From JBBDXI01 sp040902425 (GTDB lineage Bacteria > Planctomycetota > Phycisphaerae > Phycisphaerales > UBA1924): a stretch of DNA of 64,000 nt. A program made the translations under genes and the position numbers. The notes under the pieces were generated by a model, which made no database searches, was not told where the DNA came from, and saw only the letters and a list, made by a program, of their open reading frames with translations. Every line of letters starts with the position of its first letter. The stretch's first letter is position 1. Below, one piece after another: positions 32,195 to 39,877 of the stretch. Where the stretch lies: positions 62,001-126,000 of the forward strand of contig JBBDXI010000045.1 of the NCBI GenBank assembly GCA_040902425.1, read 5' to 3'.

Positions 32195-33532
32195 TCACCC
32201 GGGCAGGGTCGGAGGCCGCGGGATCTCCCTGCCGTGGGGGTCCGTAACCCCGGGTGACCCCTCGGCGAGACGGTCCGAGAGGCCCGTGCCGGTGAGGTGC
32301 TCGAGGGCCTCGGCACGCTCGTGGACGTGGTCCGGGCGAAAGCCGGCCTGCCGGACGAGGTAGTCCTCCCAGAGGCGGTGGGCGCGGATGATCGAGCGGG
32401 CCCGGGCGAGCCCGGAATCGGTGAGGCGGAGGGCGGTCCCAACCTCGGAAACCTCCCCCGCGGCCAGCGCCCCGCCCAGGGCGCGCCTGCGCGAGGGATC
32501 GCCGGTGAGCGAGCCGGAGGCAGCGGGCCGGCCGAGCTCGTGAAGGCGGTAGAGGAGGGCGAGCAGGTCCTCCCGGGCGATATCGGCGGCAAGGCGGCGG
32601 TGGCGGAGGGCGCGGGCGATGACGCCGTGCCCGGGCGAGCCGAGGATGGCCGCGGCCATGAACACGCCAGCAAGGACGGTCATCATCCCCGCCGCGCTGA
32701 GGGCACGGGGGGCGTTCAGCCAGACGGGGGCGGTGGCGGCCAGGGTGTACCCCCCCACCGCGACCAGCACCGCGATGATGGCGCTGAGCCAGACCTGGGT
32801 GGAGAGGCGGTCGGTGAGGAGGCGGGCGGTCGCGGGCGGGCAGATGAGCATGGCGATGACGAGGATGGACCCGACCGCCTCGAAGGAGGCGACGACCGCC
32901 GCGGCCACCAGGAGCATGAGGGCGAAGTGCATCGCGCGGGCGCTGATCCCAAGCGACGTAGCAAGCGCGGGGTCGAAGGACGTGATCCGGAGCTCCTTGA
33001 AGAAGACCGAGACGAAGAGGGCGGCGACGATGGCCAGGGCGCCGGTAGTCCAGAGTTCGGGCGGGAGCTTCTCCAGCGCCGCGCGAGTCAAGGGAGAGGG
33101 GGCCTCGCGGGGGAAGAGCCAGAGGATGTTCTCGAGCTGTCCGTTGAAGACGCAGTCGGGATCGAGGTCCACGCCCCGTGCACCGACCTGTTCGATCAGC
33201 AGGACACCGAGGGCGAACATCACCGCGAAGACGGCTCCCATGGCCGCGCCGGCCTCCAGCCGCCCGAGCTTGCGGACGGCCTCGACGAGCACCACGGTGA
33301 CCACCCCCGCCGCGCCCGCGCCGAGGAACATCGGCAGCCGCCCGCGGGACCCGACGACCAGGAACCCCGCCACCAGCCCCGGCAGCACGCTGTGCGAGAT
33401 GGCGTCGCCCATGAGGCTGAGGCGGCGAAGCACGAGGAAGTTGCCGAGCAGCGCGCAGGCGAGCACCGCGAAGACCGCCGTGAGGCAGGCCGGCAGGTCC
33501 TGCGAGAGGAACTGGTAGGCCGCGTTGCTCAT
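32195..33532 (-). CDS. troD: Metal ABC transporter permease fused to DtxR-like domain (second)
   Basis: A 445-residue fusion. Residues 1-275 form a ZnuB/TroD-type permease with about eight helices (LGNFLVLRRLSLMGDAISHS is the family signature). Residues 290-430 resemble a DtxR-family repressor: a winged-helix-like part, then ARSIIRAHRLWEDYLVRQ and a dimerisation/metal-type helix HVHERAEALEHL. Its ATG overlaps the stop codon of the preceding permease gene by four bases. The recognition helix region is less conserved than in the other fusion. Fusing sensor to channel may couple metal status to transport; this is inference. Confidence 0.85.
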   Translation of the reverse strand: MSNAAYQFLSQDLPACLTAVFAVLACALLGNFLVLRRLSLMGDAISHSVLPGLVAGFLVVGSRGRLPMFLGAGAAGVVTVVLVEAVRKLGRLEAGAAMGAVFAVMFALGVLLIEQVGARGVDLDPDCVFNGQLENILWLFPREAPSPLTRAALEKLPPELWTTGALAIVAALFVSVFFKELRITSFDPALATSLGISARAMHFALMLLVAAAVVASFEAVGSILVIAMLICPPATARLLTDRLSTQVWLSAIIAVLVAVGGYTLAATAPVWLNAPRALSAAGMMTVLAGVFMAAAILGSPGHGVIARALRHRRLAADIAREDLLALLYRLHELGRPAASGSLTGDPSRRRALGGALAAGEVSEVGTALRLTDSGLARARSIIRAHRLWEDYLVRQAGFRPDHVHERAEALEHLTGTGLSDRLAEGSPGVTDPHGREIPRPPTLPG

Positions 33533-34926
33533 GCGGCCCCCCCGGCCGGGGCGATCGGGTGGATGCTCGGCGGCGGCGCGGCGGGGGGGAGCTGGCCGCG
33601 GGCGCGGAGGGCCGCCTCCAGGCGCTGCACGAGGTCGCCGGCGAGGATGTGCTCGACCAGGTCGGCGGTGTGGTCCACGTGCGAGGCGGCGAACTCGGCG
33701 TGCGTGACGAGGTACTCCTCCCAGAGGCGATGGTTGCGGGTGAGACGGGCGGCCTCGCGCAGCCCGCGCGGCGTGAGCGAGACGGCCCCGGAGGCCGCGC
33801 GGACCAGGCCGCGCAGGTGGAGCAGGCGGGTGAGGGCGCCCGCCGCGAGCGGCGACCAGCCGTGGGCGCGTGCCAGCGCCCGGCCCGGGATGCGGGCCGC
33901 CGTCGGGTCGGCGCCCGCCCGCTCCGCCTCTTCGTACATCGTGCGCAGCAGGTGGTCGGTGGCGACGTGCAGCCGCAGCCGGGCCAGCCTCGCCCCCGCC
34001 GCCAGCACGCCCCGGCGCGGGGCGAAGAGCAGGCTGAAGAGGAAGATCGCGCCGGCCGTGAGGACGATCACCGCCCCGGCGGGCAGGCGTGGCAGGAGCG
34101 ACGATGCAGCCGCGCCGAGGTAGCCGGCGAGGCCGCCGAGCACGCCCGCCAGCCAGACCATCACCGTCAGCCGCTCGGTCCAGAACCGCGCCGCGGCCGC
34201 GGGGATGATGAGCAGGGCCACGATCAGCACCAGCCCCACCGCCTGCAGGCCGATCACGGTGACGACGACGACGAGGGCCATCATGGCCAGGTCCATGAGG
34301 CCGACCGGGACCCCGGCGACGCGGGCGAAGCGGTCGTCGAAGCAGACGACGCGGAACTCCTTGAAGAGCAGGAGGAGGATGACGAGCACGCCCACGGCGC
34401 AGGCCCCGATGAGCTGGGCGTCGTGGGTCTGCATGGCCGCGGTCTGGCCGAGGATGAAGTGCTGGAGCCCGCCCTGGTTGCCGACGCTGAGCCCCTGGAT
34501 GTAGCTGAGCAGGACGACGCCCGCGCCGAAGAAGACCGAGAGCACCGCGCCGATGGCGGCATCCTCTCGCAGGCGGCTGTGGCGGATGATCGCCTGGACC
34601 GCGAGCACGCCCAGGATGCCGGTGATCGCGGCGCCCCCGAGGAGGACCGGCAGCGACCGCCCCTCGCGCCCCAGCCAGGTGAAGGCGAGGAAGGCCAGCG
34701 CGATGCCCGGGAGCGTGCAGTGGGCCAGCGCATCGCTCATCATCGCCCGCTTGCGCAGCAGGGCGAAGCTGCCGATCATCCCGGAGGCCACGCCGAGCAG
34801 GAGGGCGGAGAAAATGACGACGGTCGTGTTGTGCCCCGCGCGGAAGGTGAGCGCCCGCGCGATCTCGCCGAGCGATGGCCACTCGATGCTGACGTCGGTG
34901 ATCGACTGGGCGAGGAGGGCGGTCAT
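33529..34926 (-). CDS. troC: Metal ABC transporter permease fused to DtxR-like domain (first)
   Basis: A 465-residue fusion from ATG 34926. The permease half (30-305) shows GMIGSFALLRKRAMMSDALA and eight to nine helices. The C-terminal part (about 330-445) is DtxR-like: HTH with GWSPLAAGALTRLLHLRGLV, wing AASGAVSLTPRGLREA, then NHRLWEEYLVTH and DHTADLVEHIL of the metal/dimer domain. It is the third gene of the four-gene operon, 26 bases after the ATPase gene. Metal-responsive DNA binding by a membrane-tethered domain is possible but unproven. Confidence 0.88.
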   Translation of the reverse strand: MTALLAQSITDVSIEWPSLGEIARALTFRAGHNTTVVIFSALLLGVASGMIGSFALLRKRAMMSDALAHCTLPGIALAFLAFTWLGREGRSLPVLLGGAAITGILGVLAVQAIIRHSRLREDAAIGAVLSVFFGAGVVLLSYIQGLSVGNQGGLQHFILGQTAAMQTHDAQLIGACAVGVLVILLLLFKEFRVVCFDDRFARVAGVPVGLMDLAMMALVVVVTVIGLQAVGLVLIVALLIIPAAAARFWTERLTVMVWLAGVLGGLAGYLGAAASSLLPRLPAGAVIVLTAGAIFLFSLLFAPRRGVLAAGARLARLRLHVATDHLLRTMYEEAERAGADPTAARIPGRALARAHGWSPLAAGALTRLLHLRGLVRAASGAVSLTPRGLREAARLTRNHRLWEEYLVTHAEFAASHVDHTADLVEHILAGDLVQRLEAALRARGQLPPAAPPPSIHPIAPAGGAA

Positions 34927-34952
34927 GGGCGGCGGTGAATGGCCGGCGCCGT

Positions 34953-35780
34953 TCAGGGCTTCTCCGTGCGGGCCACCGCCTCGGCCGCCTCTTCCAGGAG
35001 CGTGAGCCGGCCGCCGTAGGTCCGGTGCAGGTTCTCGCGGGTGAACACCTCTCCCACCGGCCCCGCGGCCACGATGCGGGTGTTGAGCAGGATCACGTGG
35101 TCGAAGTACTCGGGGACGGTCTGCAGGTCGTGGTGGACGCAGATGACGGTGCACCCGCCCTCGCGGAGCCGGCGGAGGACCTCGACGATCGCCTGCTCGG
35201 TGGTGGCATCCACGCCCGCGAAGGGCTCATCCATGAAATAGAGCCGGGCCTCCTGCGCCAGGGCGCGGGCGAGGAAGACCCGCTGCTGCTGGCCCCCGGA
35301 GAGCTGGTTGATCTGCCGGTGCGCGAAGTCGGCCATGCCCACCCGGCCCAGGCACTCCAGCGCCGCCCGCGTGTGCCGGCGCGAGACGGGCCGGCACCAG
35401 CCGATCATGCCGTAGCGCCCCATCGCGACCACGTCGAGCGCGGAGACGGGGAAGTCCCAGTCCACGCTCTCGCGCTGCGGCACGTAGCCGATGAGCCGCC
35501 GCTGCTGGCGGTAGGGTTTGCCCCAGAACTCGACGCGCCCGGACGCCGCCGGCATCAGGCCGAGGCAGGCCTTGATGAGCGTGGTCTTGCCGGCGCCGTT
35601 GGGGCCCACGACGGCGATGAGCGACCGCTCCGGGGCGTCGTAGTCGATATCCCAGAGGACCGGGCGCCGCTGGTAGGCGACCGTCATCGAGTGGATGGAG
35701 AGCGGGCTGGAGGCCGAGTGCTCGGGGCGGTCCGCGAGCGACCTGGGCTCAGCGCTGCGCGGGTGCGAGAGCAGGGTCAT
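34953..35780 (-). CDS. troB: Metal ABC transporter ATP-binding protein
   Basis: A 275-residue ATPase. Walker A GPNGAGKTT, signature LSGGQQQR, Walker B LYFMDEP, H-loop CVHHD. VPQRESVDWDFPVSALDVV is typical of Mn/Zn/Fe importers of the TroB/MntB/SitB type. The first 30 residues (HPRSAEPRSLADRPEHSA) are extra. Its start overlaps the troA stop by four bases (35777-35780), showing translational coupling. Confidence 0.93.
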   Translation of the reverse strand: MTLLSHPRSAEPRSLADRPEHSASSPLSIHSMTVAYQRRPVLWDIDYDAPERSLIAVVGPNGAGKTTLIKACLGLMPAASGRVEFWGKPYRQQRRLIGYVPQRESVDWDFPVSALDVVAMGRYGMIGWCRPVSRRHTRAALECLGRVGMADFAHRQINQLSGGQQQRVFLARALAQEARLYFMDEPFAGVDATTEQAIVEVLRRLREGGCTVICVHHDLQTVPEYFDHVILLNTRIVAAGPVGEVFTRENLHRTYGGRLTLLEEAAEAVARTEKP

Positions 35781-36829
35781 CGGCCCGTCCCCGCGGGGGC
35801 GGCGGCCGGGGCGGGAGCGCGGGCAGCGCCGGCCGACGCGAGCTTGCCCTCATGGCCGCGCTCCGGCGCCTGCCCGCCCAGGGCGCGGACGATCGTGGTC
35901 GCGTTGTGATCGATCATGCCCACGTACGTGCCCTCGTACGTCCCCGGGGCCCCCATCGCGTCGGAGAACAGGGCGCCGCCGATCGTCACCGTGTGCCCCC
36001 TGGCCGCGGCCCCGGCGATCAGGGCCCGGATGTTCCGCTCCGAGACCGTCGTTTCGACAAAGACGGCCGCGACCCTGCGCGAGACCAGCAGTTCCACCAG
36101 CCGTTCGATATCGCGGACGCCGGCCTCCGACTCGGTGCTGATCCCCTGGATGCCGACCACCTCGTAGCCGTAGCGCCGGCCGAAGTAGCCGAAGGCGTCG
36201 TGAGCGCTCACCAGGACGCGCGACGCCTCCGGGACCGTCGCGCTCACCCGGGCCACGTACTCGTGCAGCGCCCCGAGCCGGCCCAGGTACGCCGCCGCCC
36301 GCTCGCGGTAGCCCTCCGCCCCCGCCGGGTCGTGCTCGATCAGCTTGTCGCGGACCACCCCCGCCGCCTTGGCCCACGCCACAGGGTCCATCCAGACGTG
36401 CGGGTCGTAGTGGCCCGCGAACTCCTCGGGCTCCAGCAGGTCCTCGGGGGCGAGCGCCTCGGTCACCGCGTGGACCTTTCGCCCACTGCTGGCGACGCGG
36501 ACCAGCGTGTCCGCCATCTTCCCCTCCAGCATCAGGCCGTTGTAGAAGACCACATCCGCCTGCATGAGCGCCGCGATGTCGGAGCGGGTCGGCTTGTAGA
36601 GGTGCGGGTCCACGCCCTCGCCCAGCAGCCCGGTCACCTGGGCCCGCGGCCCGGCGACCTCGCGGACGATGTCGGTGACCATCGCGACGGTCGTGACGAC
36701 TTTGTAGGGCGTCCCCGTGGCGCTGCCCTGCGGGGCGGGCGGGCGGCGGTCGCAGGCCGCGAGGGCGAGCAGGGCCGCGAGCACGGGGAGGCTTGCGAGG
36801 GTCCACAGGAAACGTGGAGGGGTGCTCAT
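35777..36829 (-). CDS. troA: Metal-binding lipoprotein of the Tro-type importer
   Basis: Substrate-binding protein that captures Mn2+/Zn2+ (possibly Fe2+). It is 350 residues from ATG 36829, preceded by AGGAG; a TTG at 36847 is less likely. Lipobox LLALAAC with C26. Ligands line up with TroA: H76 (DPHLYKP), H144 (DPHVWMD), H210 (SAHDAFGYFG), D290 (ALFSDAMG). A His at the third position favours a TroA/ZnuA-like site over the Glu of PsaA. The gene leads the operon troABCD and has an operator-like palindrome at its transcription start. Confidence 0.92.
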   Translation of the reverse strand: MSTPPRFLWTLASLPVLAALLALAACDRRPPAPQGSATGTPYKVVTTVAMVTDIVREVAGPRAQVTGLLGEGVDPHLYKPTRSDIAALMQADVVFYNGLMLEGKMADTLVRVASSGRKVHAVTEALAPEDLLEPEEFAGHYDPHVWMDPVAWAKAAGVVRDKLIEHDPAGAEGYRERAAAYLGRLGALHEYVARVSATVPEASRVLVSAHDAFGYFGRRYGYEVVGIQGISTESEAGVRDIERLVELLVSRRVAAVFVETTVSERNIRALIAGAAARGHTVTIGGALFSDAMGAPGTYEGTYVGMIDHNATTIVRALGGQAPERGHEGKLASAGAARAPAPAAAPAGTGR

Positions 36830-36845
36830 GGGGCTCCTATCGGTC

Positions 36846-36867
36846 AAATGTAGCCTTAGCTACAAAT
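36846..36867 (-). promoter_or_regulatory. Putative MntR/DtxR-type operator of the tro operon
   Basis: AAATGTAGC-CTTA-GCTACAAAT: TGTAGC/GCTACA arms around four bases. It resembles the E. coli MntR box (AACATAGC-N4-GCTATGTT) in spacing and in the AGC/GCT core. It covers the predicted start point (36864), where a repressor would block transcription. Metal repression of tro is inferred. Confidence 0.6.
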
Positions 36868-36870
36868 CAC

Positions 36871-36899
36871 AGCATAGCCGGGGAATCCCGGCCCGACAA
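36871..36899 (-). promoter_or_regulatory. Promoter of the tro operon
   Basis: Minus strand TTGTCG (36894-36899), 17 bases, TATGCT (36871-36876). Predicted start at 36864 gives a 35-base leader containing AGGAG. It lies just upstream of the operator-like palindrome. Confidence 0.55.
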
Positions 36900-36981
36900 G
36901 AGGGCGAGAACTCGCTCGCACATCCCCATCGGCCGCCGCACGAGCGGGCCGCGGCATCGCCGTACTATTCCCTTCCCCGCC

Positions 36982-37054
36982 GGGGCGGTAGCTCAACTGG
37001 TAGAGCACTAGCTTTGCAAGCTAGGGGTCGGGGGTTCGAATCCCCTCCGCTCCA
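36982..37054 (+). tRNA. tRNA-Ala (anticodon TGC)
   Basis: 73 nt. Acceptor GGGGCGG pairs with CCGCTCC (one G-U). D arm TAGCTCAACTGGTAGAGCA, anticodon arm CTAGC-TTTGCAA-GCTAG with TGC at 34-36, T arm GGGGG-TTCGAAT-CCCC, discriminator A; CCA is not encoded. TACTAT at 36963-36968 is a likely -10 box. The next sequence downstream holds a family B repeat. Confidence 0.97.
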
Positions 37055-37102
37055 CTGTCCTTCGCACGGGCAGGCCGAAGACGGCTTGCCCATGCCACCC
37101 GG

Positions 37103-37127
37103 CATCGGCTCGGAGAGCCGACCTACC
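37103..37127 (+). repeat. Family B repeat between tRNA-Ala and next gene
   Basis: ATCGGCTCGGAGAGCCGACC..., same unit as in recR, rpoN and uvrA, here intergenic and 16 bases before an ATG. Confidence 0.8.
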
Positions 37128-37143
37128 GACCCCCGGAGCCCCC

Positions 37144-38607
37144 ATGACGAGCGCCCCAGGCCTCGAGTCCTTCACCCGCTTCGACTGGAAGCCCCAGCCC
37201 GAGGCCCAGGCGCTCGTCAACGAGCTGCTGAGCGGCTTCCTCGCCCGCTGCCCCGGCGCGGCCACGCTGGCCCGCCGCATGGAGCACGACACCGCCACCC
37301 GCTTCGGCGACTGGGTGGACACGATTCAGTGGCCGCGGGACACGGCGCTGCGGGCCCGACTGCTGGATGTGGGCTTCGAGCGGCGGGCGATGGCCGGCGC
37401 GCCCGAGTGCTTCGTGCACGCGGGGGCGATGTTCCCCACGATCGTGCTGGATGCGAAGCCCGTGGCCCGCGTGTTCGTGAAGGTCGAGTCGGTGGTGGAT
37501 TTCCTCGCCGCGTGGAGCATCGCGGATGACCCCGGTACGGCCGACGACAATGTCGAGGGCGAGCCCCTCTCGCCGATGCGCCGGGCCCGCGCCTTCGTCG
37601 CCTCGGACCCCGGTGGCACGGGCGCCCAGCCTGTGGCGGGTCCCGGTGGCACAGGCGTCCCGCCTATGTCCGAGCTCTGGGTCATCGAGCGCCACGGCTA
37701 CCGCGGCTTCACCGTCCCCAAGCCCGACCCCGACCGCCCCCCGCTGATCCTGAAGCACTCAGAGGCCTTCCGCCGCCGCCGGCGCGACTTCCCCGACGAT
37801 GTCCACGGGTTCGATCACCTGCACCTGCTGGTCGATGCCGCCATCGCCGACCTCGGCCCCGACCTCGCCTGCGACCTCTTCTTCGCCGGCGAGCGCGAGT
37901 TCTGGCAGCGCCGCAACCGCGCCGCCCAGACCCAGAAGGCCCGCCAGGACAAGCTCGGGCTCGGTTGGGCCAACCACGACCACCACACCTACCGCAGCGG
38001 CCGCCAGTGGTTCACGCACACCGTCGCCCTCTTCGAGAAGCTCGGCTTCCAGGCCCGCGAACGGTTCTACGCGGGCGAGGAGGCCGGATGGGGCGCCCAG
38101 GTGCTGGAGCAGCCCGAGGCCGGCATCGTCATCTTCGCCGATGTGGACCTCTCCCCGGATGAGATCACCGGCAACTTCGCCCACGAGCCGCTGGAGGCCC
38201 GCAAGGAGCTGGGCACCGTCGGCCTCTGGTGCGGCCTGCACGGCGAGAGCATCCTGCAGGCGGGGATGCACCACCTGGAGTGCCAGTTCCGCCACGATGC
38301 GCTGGTGGACCAGCTCGAGGCCGCGCACATCGAGACGATGGCGCCCTTCACCGACTTCCCGTTCCTGAAGCAGGCCTTCACGGCGGGCGAGCGCTGGCCG
38401 GTGGCGGAGCGGCGGATCGCGCGCCTGCTGGAGCTGGGCCAGATCACCCCCGCCCAGGCCGCGCAGTTCCGCGCCCAGGGGGCCATCGGCTCGCACCTGG
38501 AGAACCTCGAGCGGAACGACGGGTACAAGGGGTTCAACCAGAAGGGCGTGAGCGAGATCATCGCGCGGACGGACCCGCGGCGGCAGGCTGAGGTCATCGG
38601 GGCGTGA
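37144..38607 (+). CDS. Conserved-looking protein of unknown function
   Basis: A 487-residue soluble protein from ATG 37144 (GGAG upstream). I do not recognise the family. Strong gene-like codon use throughout. Features: WANHDHHTYRSGRQWFTH (about 275-292), a His-rich segment that could bind metal; GLHGESILQAGMHHLECQF; no signal peptide and no membrane segment. Residues about 157-177 (PGGTGAQPV..GPGGTGVPP) are two direct family A repeats, in frame. A VOC/dioxygenase-like metal fold is one guess, not supported further. It is convergent with the next gene. Confidence 0.7.
   Translation: MTSAPGLESFTRFDWKPQPEAQALVNELLSGFLARCPGAATLARRMEHDTATRFGDWVDTIQWPRDTALRARLLDVGFERRAMAGAPECFVHAGAMFPTIVLDAKPVARVFVKVESVVDFLAAWSIADDPGTADDNVEGEPLSPMRRARAFVASDPGGTGAQPVAGPGGTGVPPMSELWVIERHGYRGFTVPKPDPDRPPLILKHSEAFRRRRRDFPDDVHGFDHLHLLVDAAIADLGPDLACDLFFAGEREFWQRRNRAAQTQKARQDKLGLGWANHDHHTYRSGRQWFTHTVALFEKLGFQARERFYAGEEAGWGAQVLEQPEAGIVIFADVDLSPDEITGNFAHEPLEARKELGTVGLWCGLHGESILQAGMHHLECQFRHDALVDQLEAAHIETMAPFTDFPFLKQAFTAGERWPVAERRIARLLELGQITPAQAAQFRAQGAIGSHLENLERNDGYKGFNQKGVSEIIARTDPRRQAEVIGA
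37609..37668 (+). repeat. Family A repeats (direct pair) inside a coding gene
   Basis: Two direct copies beginning CCCGGTGGCAC (37609-37636 and 37642-37668), 33 bases apart, hence in frame. Encoded peptides: PGGTGAQPV and PGGTGVPPM. Confidence 0.75.
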
Positions 38608-38659
38608 GGCACGCGCGGGAGCCGGGGCGTGTCGCCCTCAGTTACGACCACGACGCGAC

Positions 38660-39541
38660 TCATCGAGAACGGCGGGCCCCCAGAGGTGCCATCGCCCATC
38701 GCGGGGCCGGCCCCGCGCGCCGCCTGAGTTTGCAGAGGTTGTGGTCCTGGTCGATGCGGAGCTTGGCCGTCGCGCTTCCTTCGCTGCCGGGCCGCAGGTG
38801 CTGCAGGTGTCCGGTGAAGGTCGCGACGGCGATCCCACCCTCATCAGTCGGGTGCGCCCAGGTGACGCCATCGATCTCCCGCAGTCGTCGCGAATCGCCT
38901 TCGCCCGACTCAAGGAAGAAGCGAAGAGTATCGTTCGTGCTGTCGTTGAGACGACGCCGATCCGAGACGGCGACCAGGCGCAAGTTCTTCTTTGGCACCA
39001 CGGCCGTCGCCACTCGGCGCGCCCGCCGGTCCCCCAACCAGGGGATCGCTTCGGGGCCGTAGCCCCCTGTGCTGTTGAGGCGCTGCCACCGGTGGCCGAG
39101 ATGGGCGCGCCAGTTCCGCTCCATGTAGTGCCACGGCGCATCCTTGAAGCGCCTCCAGAGTTCGTCCTGCTCACCCCGCGAAAGCGCATGGCGGCTGGGA
39201 CCGCCGCCCATGATCGAGGCGGGCCTGATGTCGGTCAGGGCAGCAAGCCACGGCAGCCTGGAAATCGCCACCGCCCCGCCCGACTCCCGCGAGAACGGCC
39301 CCTTCAGAGGGCCCCCCGCGTTGTACAACAGAAACTCGCCGTCGGGCGAGAGCCGGCACACGCGCTGCTTGAGGCGTAAGGTGGTCCAGGCACCCTCCTC
39401 AACAACATGAGACCTGACGTCCCACCTGAGCACGCAGGACCAGCGACTGGGAGGGGGCATCCGCACGACAACGCCGATCACCGGCGCCTGGGACGCCGTG
39501 AGGCACGAAACGTGGATCGATCGCACCGACGGCCGCTCCAT
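38660..39541 (-). CDS. Uncharacterised cytoplasmic protein
   Basis: A 293-residue protein from ATG 39541. It contains RVCRLSPDGEFLLYNAGG and GPFSRESGGAVAISRLPWLAALTDI, a pattern I associate with an uncharacterised bacterial family of 'LSPDG...LLIY' proteins, without known function. No membrane segment. Codon use is less GC-biased than in core genes, which fits the accessory region that starts here. Divergent from the small gene at 39580, with facing promoters (TACTCT 39551-39556 minus, TATACT 39569-39574 plus). Confidence 0.55.
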   Translation of the reverse strand: MERPSVRSIHVSCLTASQAPVIGVVVRMPPPSRWSCVLRWDVRSHVVEEGAWTTLRLKQRVCRLSPDGEFLLYNAGGPLKGPFSRESGGAVAISRLPWLAALTDIRPASIMGGGPSRHALSRGEQDELWRRFKDAPWHYMERNWRAHLGHRWQRLNSTGGYGPEAIPWLGDRRARRVATAVVPKKNLRLVAVSDRRRLNDSTNDTLRFFLESGEGDSRRLREIDGVTWAHPTDEGGIAVATFTGHLQHLRPGSEGSATAKLRIDQDHNLCKLRRRAGPAPRWAMAPLGARRSR

Positions 39542-39579
39542 GGAACGGACAGAGTAGAGGGCTGACCCTATACTTGTCC

Positions 39580-39798
39580 TTGAGCGCGCCCGAACCCCGG
39601 CCGGAATACCGCCTCGACCGCACCGCCTTCTCCGTGGTGCCGCTTGCCGAGCAGGACGACGATGGCGCATACTGGGCCGACAAGACCGCCGAAGAGCGGA
39701 TGAGCGCCCTGGAGTACCTCCGACGGATGGCCTATGGCAGCGCCGCTACCGAGAGACTTCAAAGAGTTCTTACGGTTGCTCAACTCGGAGACGATTGA
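39580..39798 (+). CDS. Small protein of a nucleotidyltransferase-linked pair
   Basis: 72 residues from TTG 39580, five bases after TATACT. RTAFSVVPL...YWADKTAEERMSALEYLRRMAYG...ATERLQRVL matches a widespread small family (RTxFSVVSL..YWLSKTPEERLxAxExxRxxxYGY..TxRLQRVLE). It is usually encoded just upstream of a nucleotidyltransferase of the AbiEii/DUF6036 kind. Possible antitoxin role; inference. Here the partner survives only as a 47-codon stub. Confidence 0.65.
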   Translation: MSAPEPRPEYRLDRTAFSVVPLAEQDDDGAYWADKTAEERMSALEYLRRMAYGSAATERLQRVLTVAQLGDD

Positions 39799-39877
39799 CT
39801 ACGGACCCCAGGCGGCACGCGGATGTCTTCGCGGCCTAGTCGGCCCCGCGGGAGGCGAATGTCGGGCGCGTGAATAA
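39734..39877 (+). pseudogene. Truncated nucleotidyltransferase remnant (AbiEii/DUF6036-like)
   Basis: A 47-codon frame from ATG 39734 overlapping the 3' end of the preceding gene, as in intact pairs. LPRDFKEFLRLLNSETIDYG matches the start of such nucleotidyltransferases (DFxEFLxLLNxxxVxYLxxGGYA), then similarity stops before the GG-Y and D-x-D catalytic motifs. The remainder ends at a TAA. Read as a decayed or deleted gene. Confidence 0.6.
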
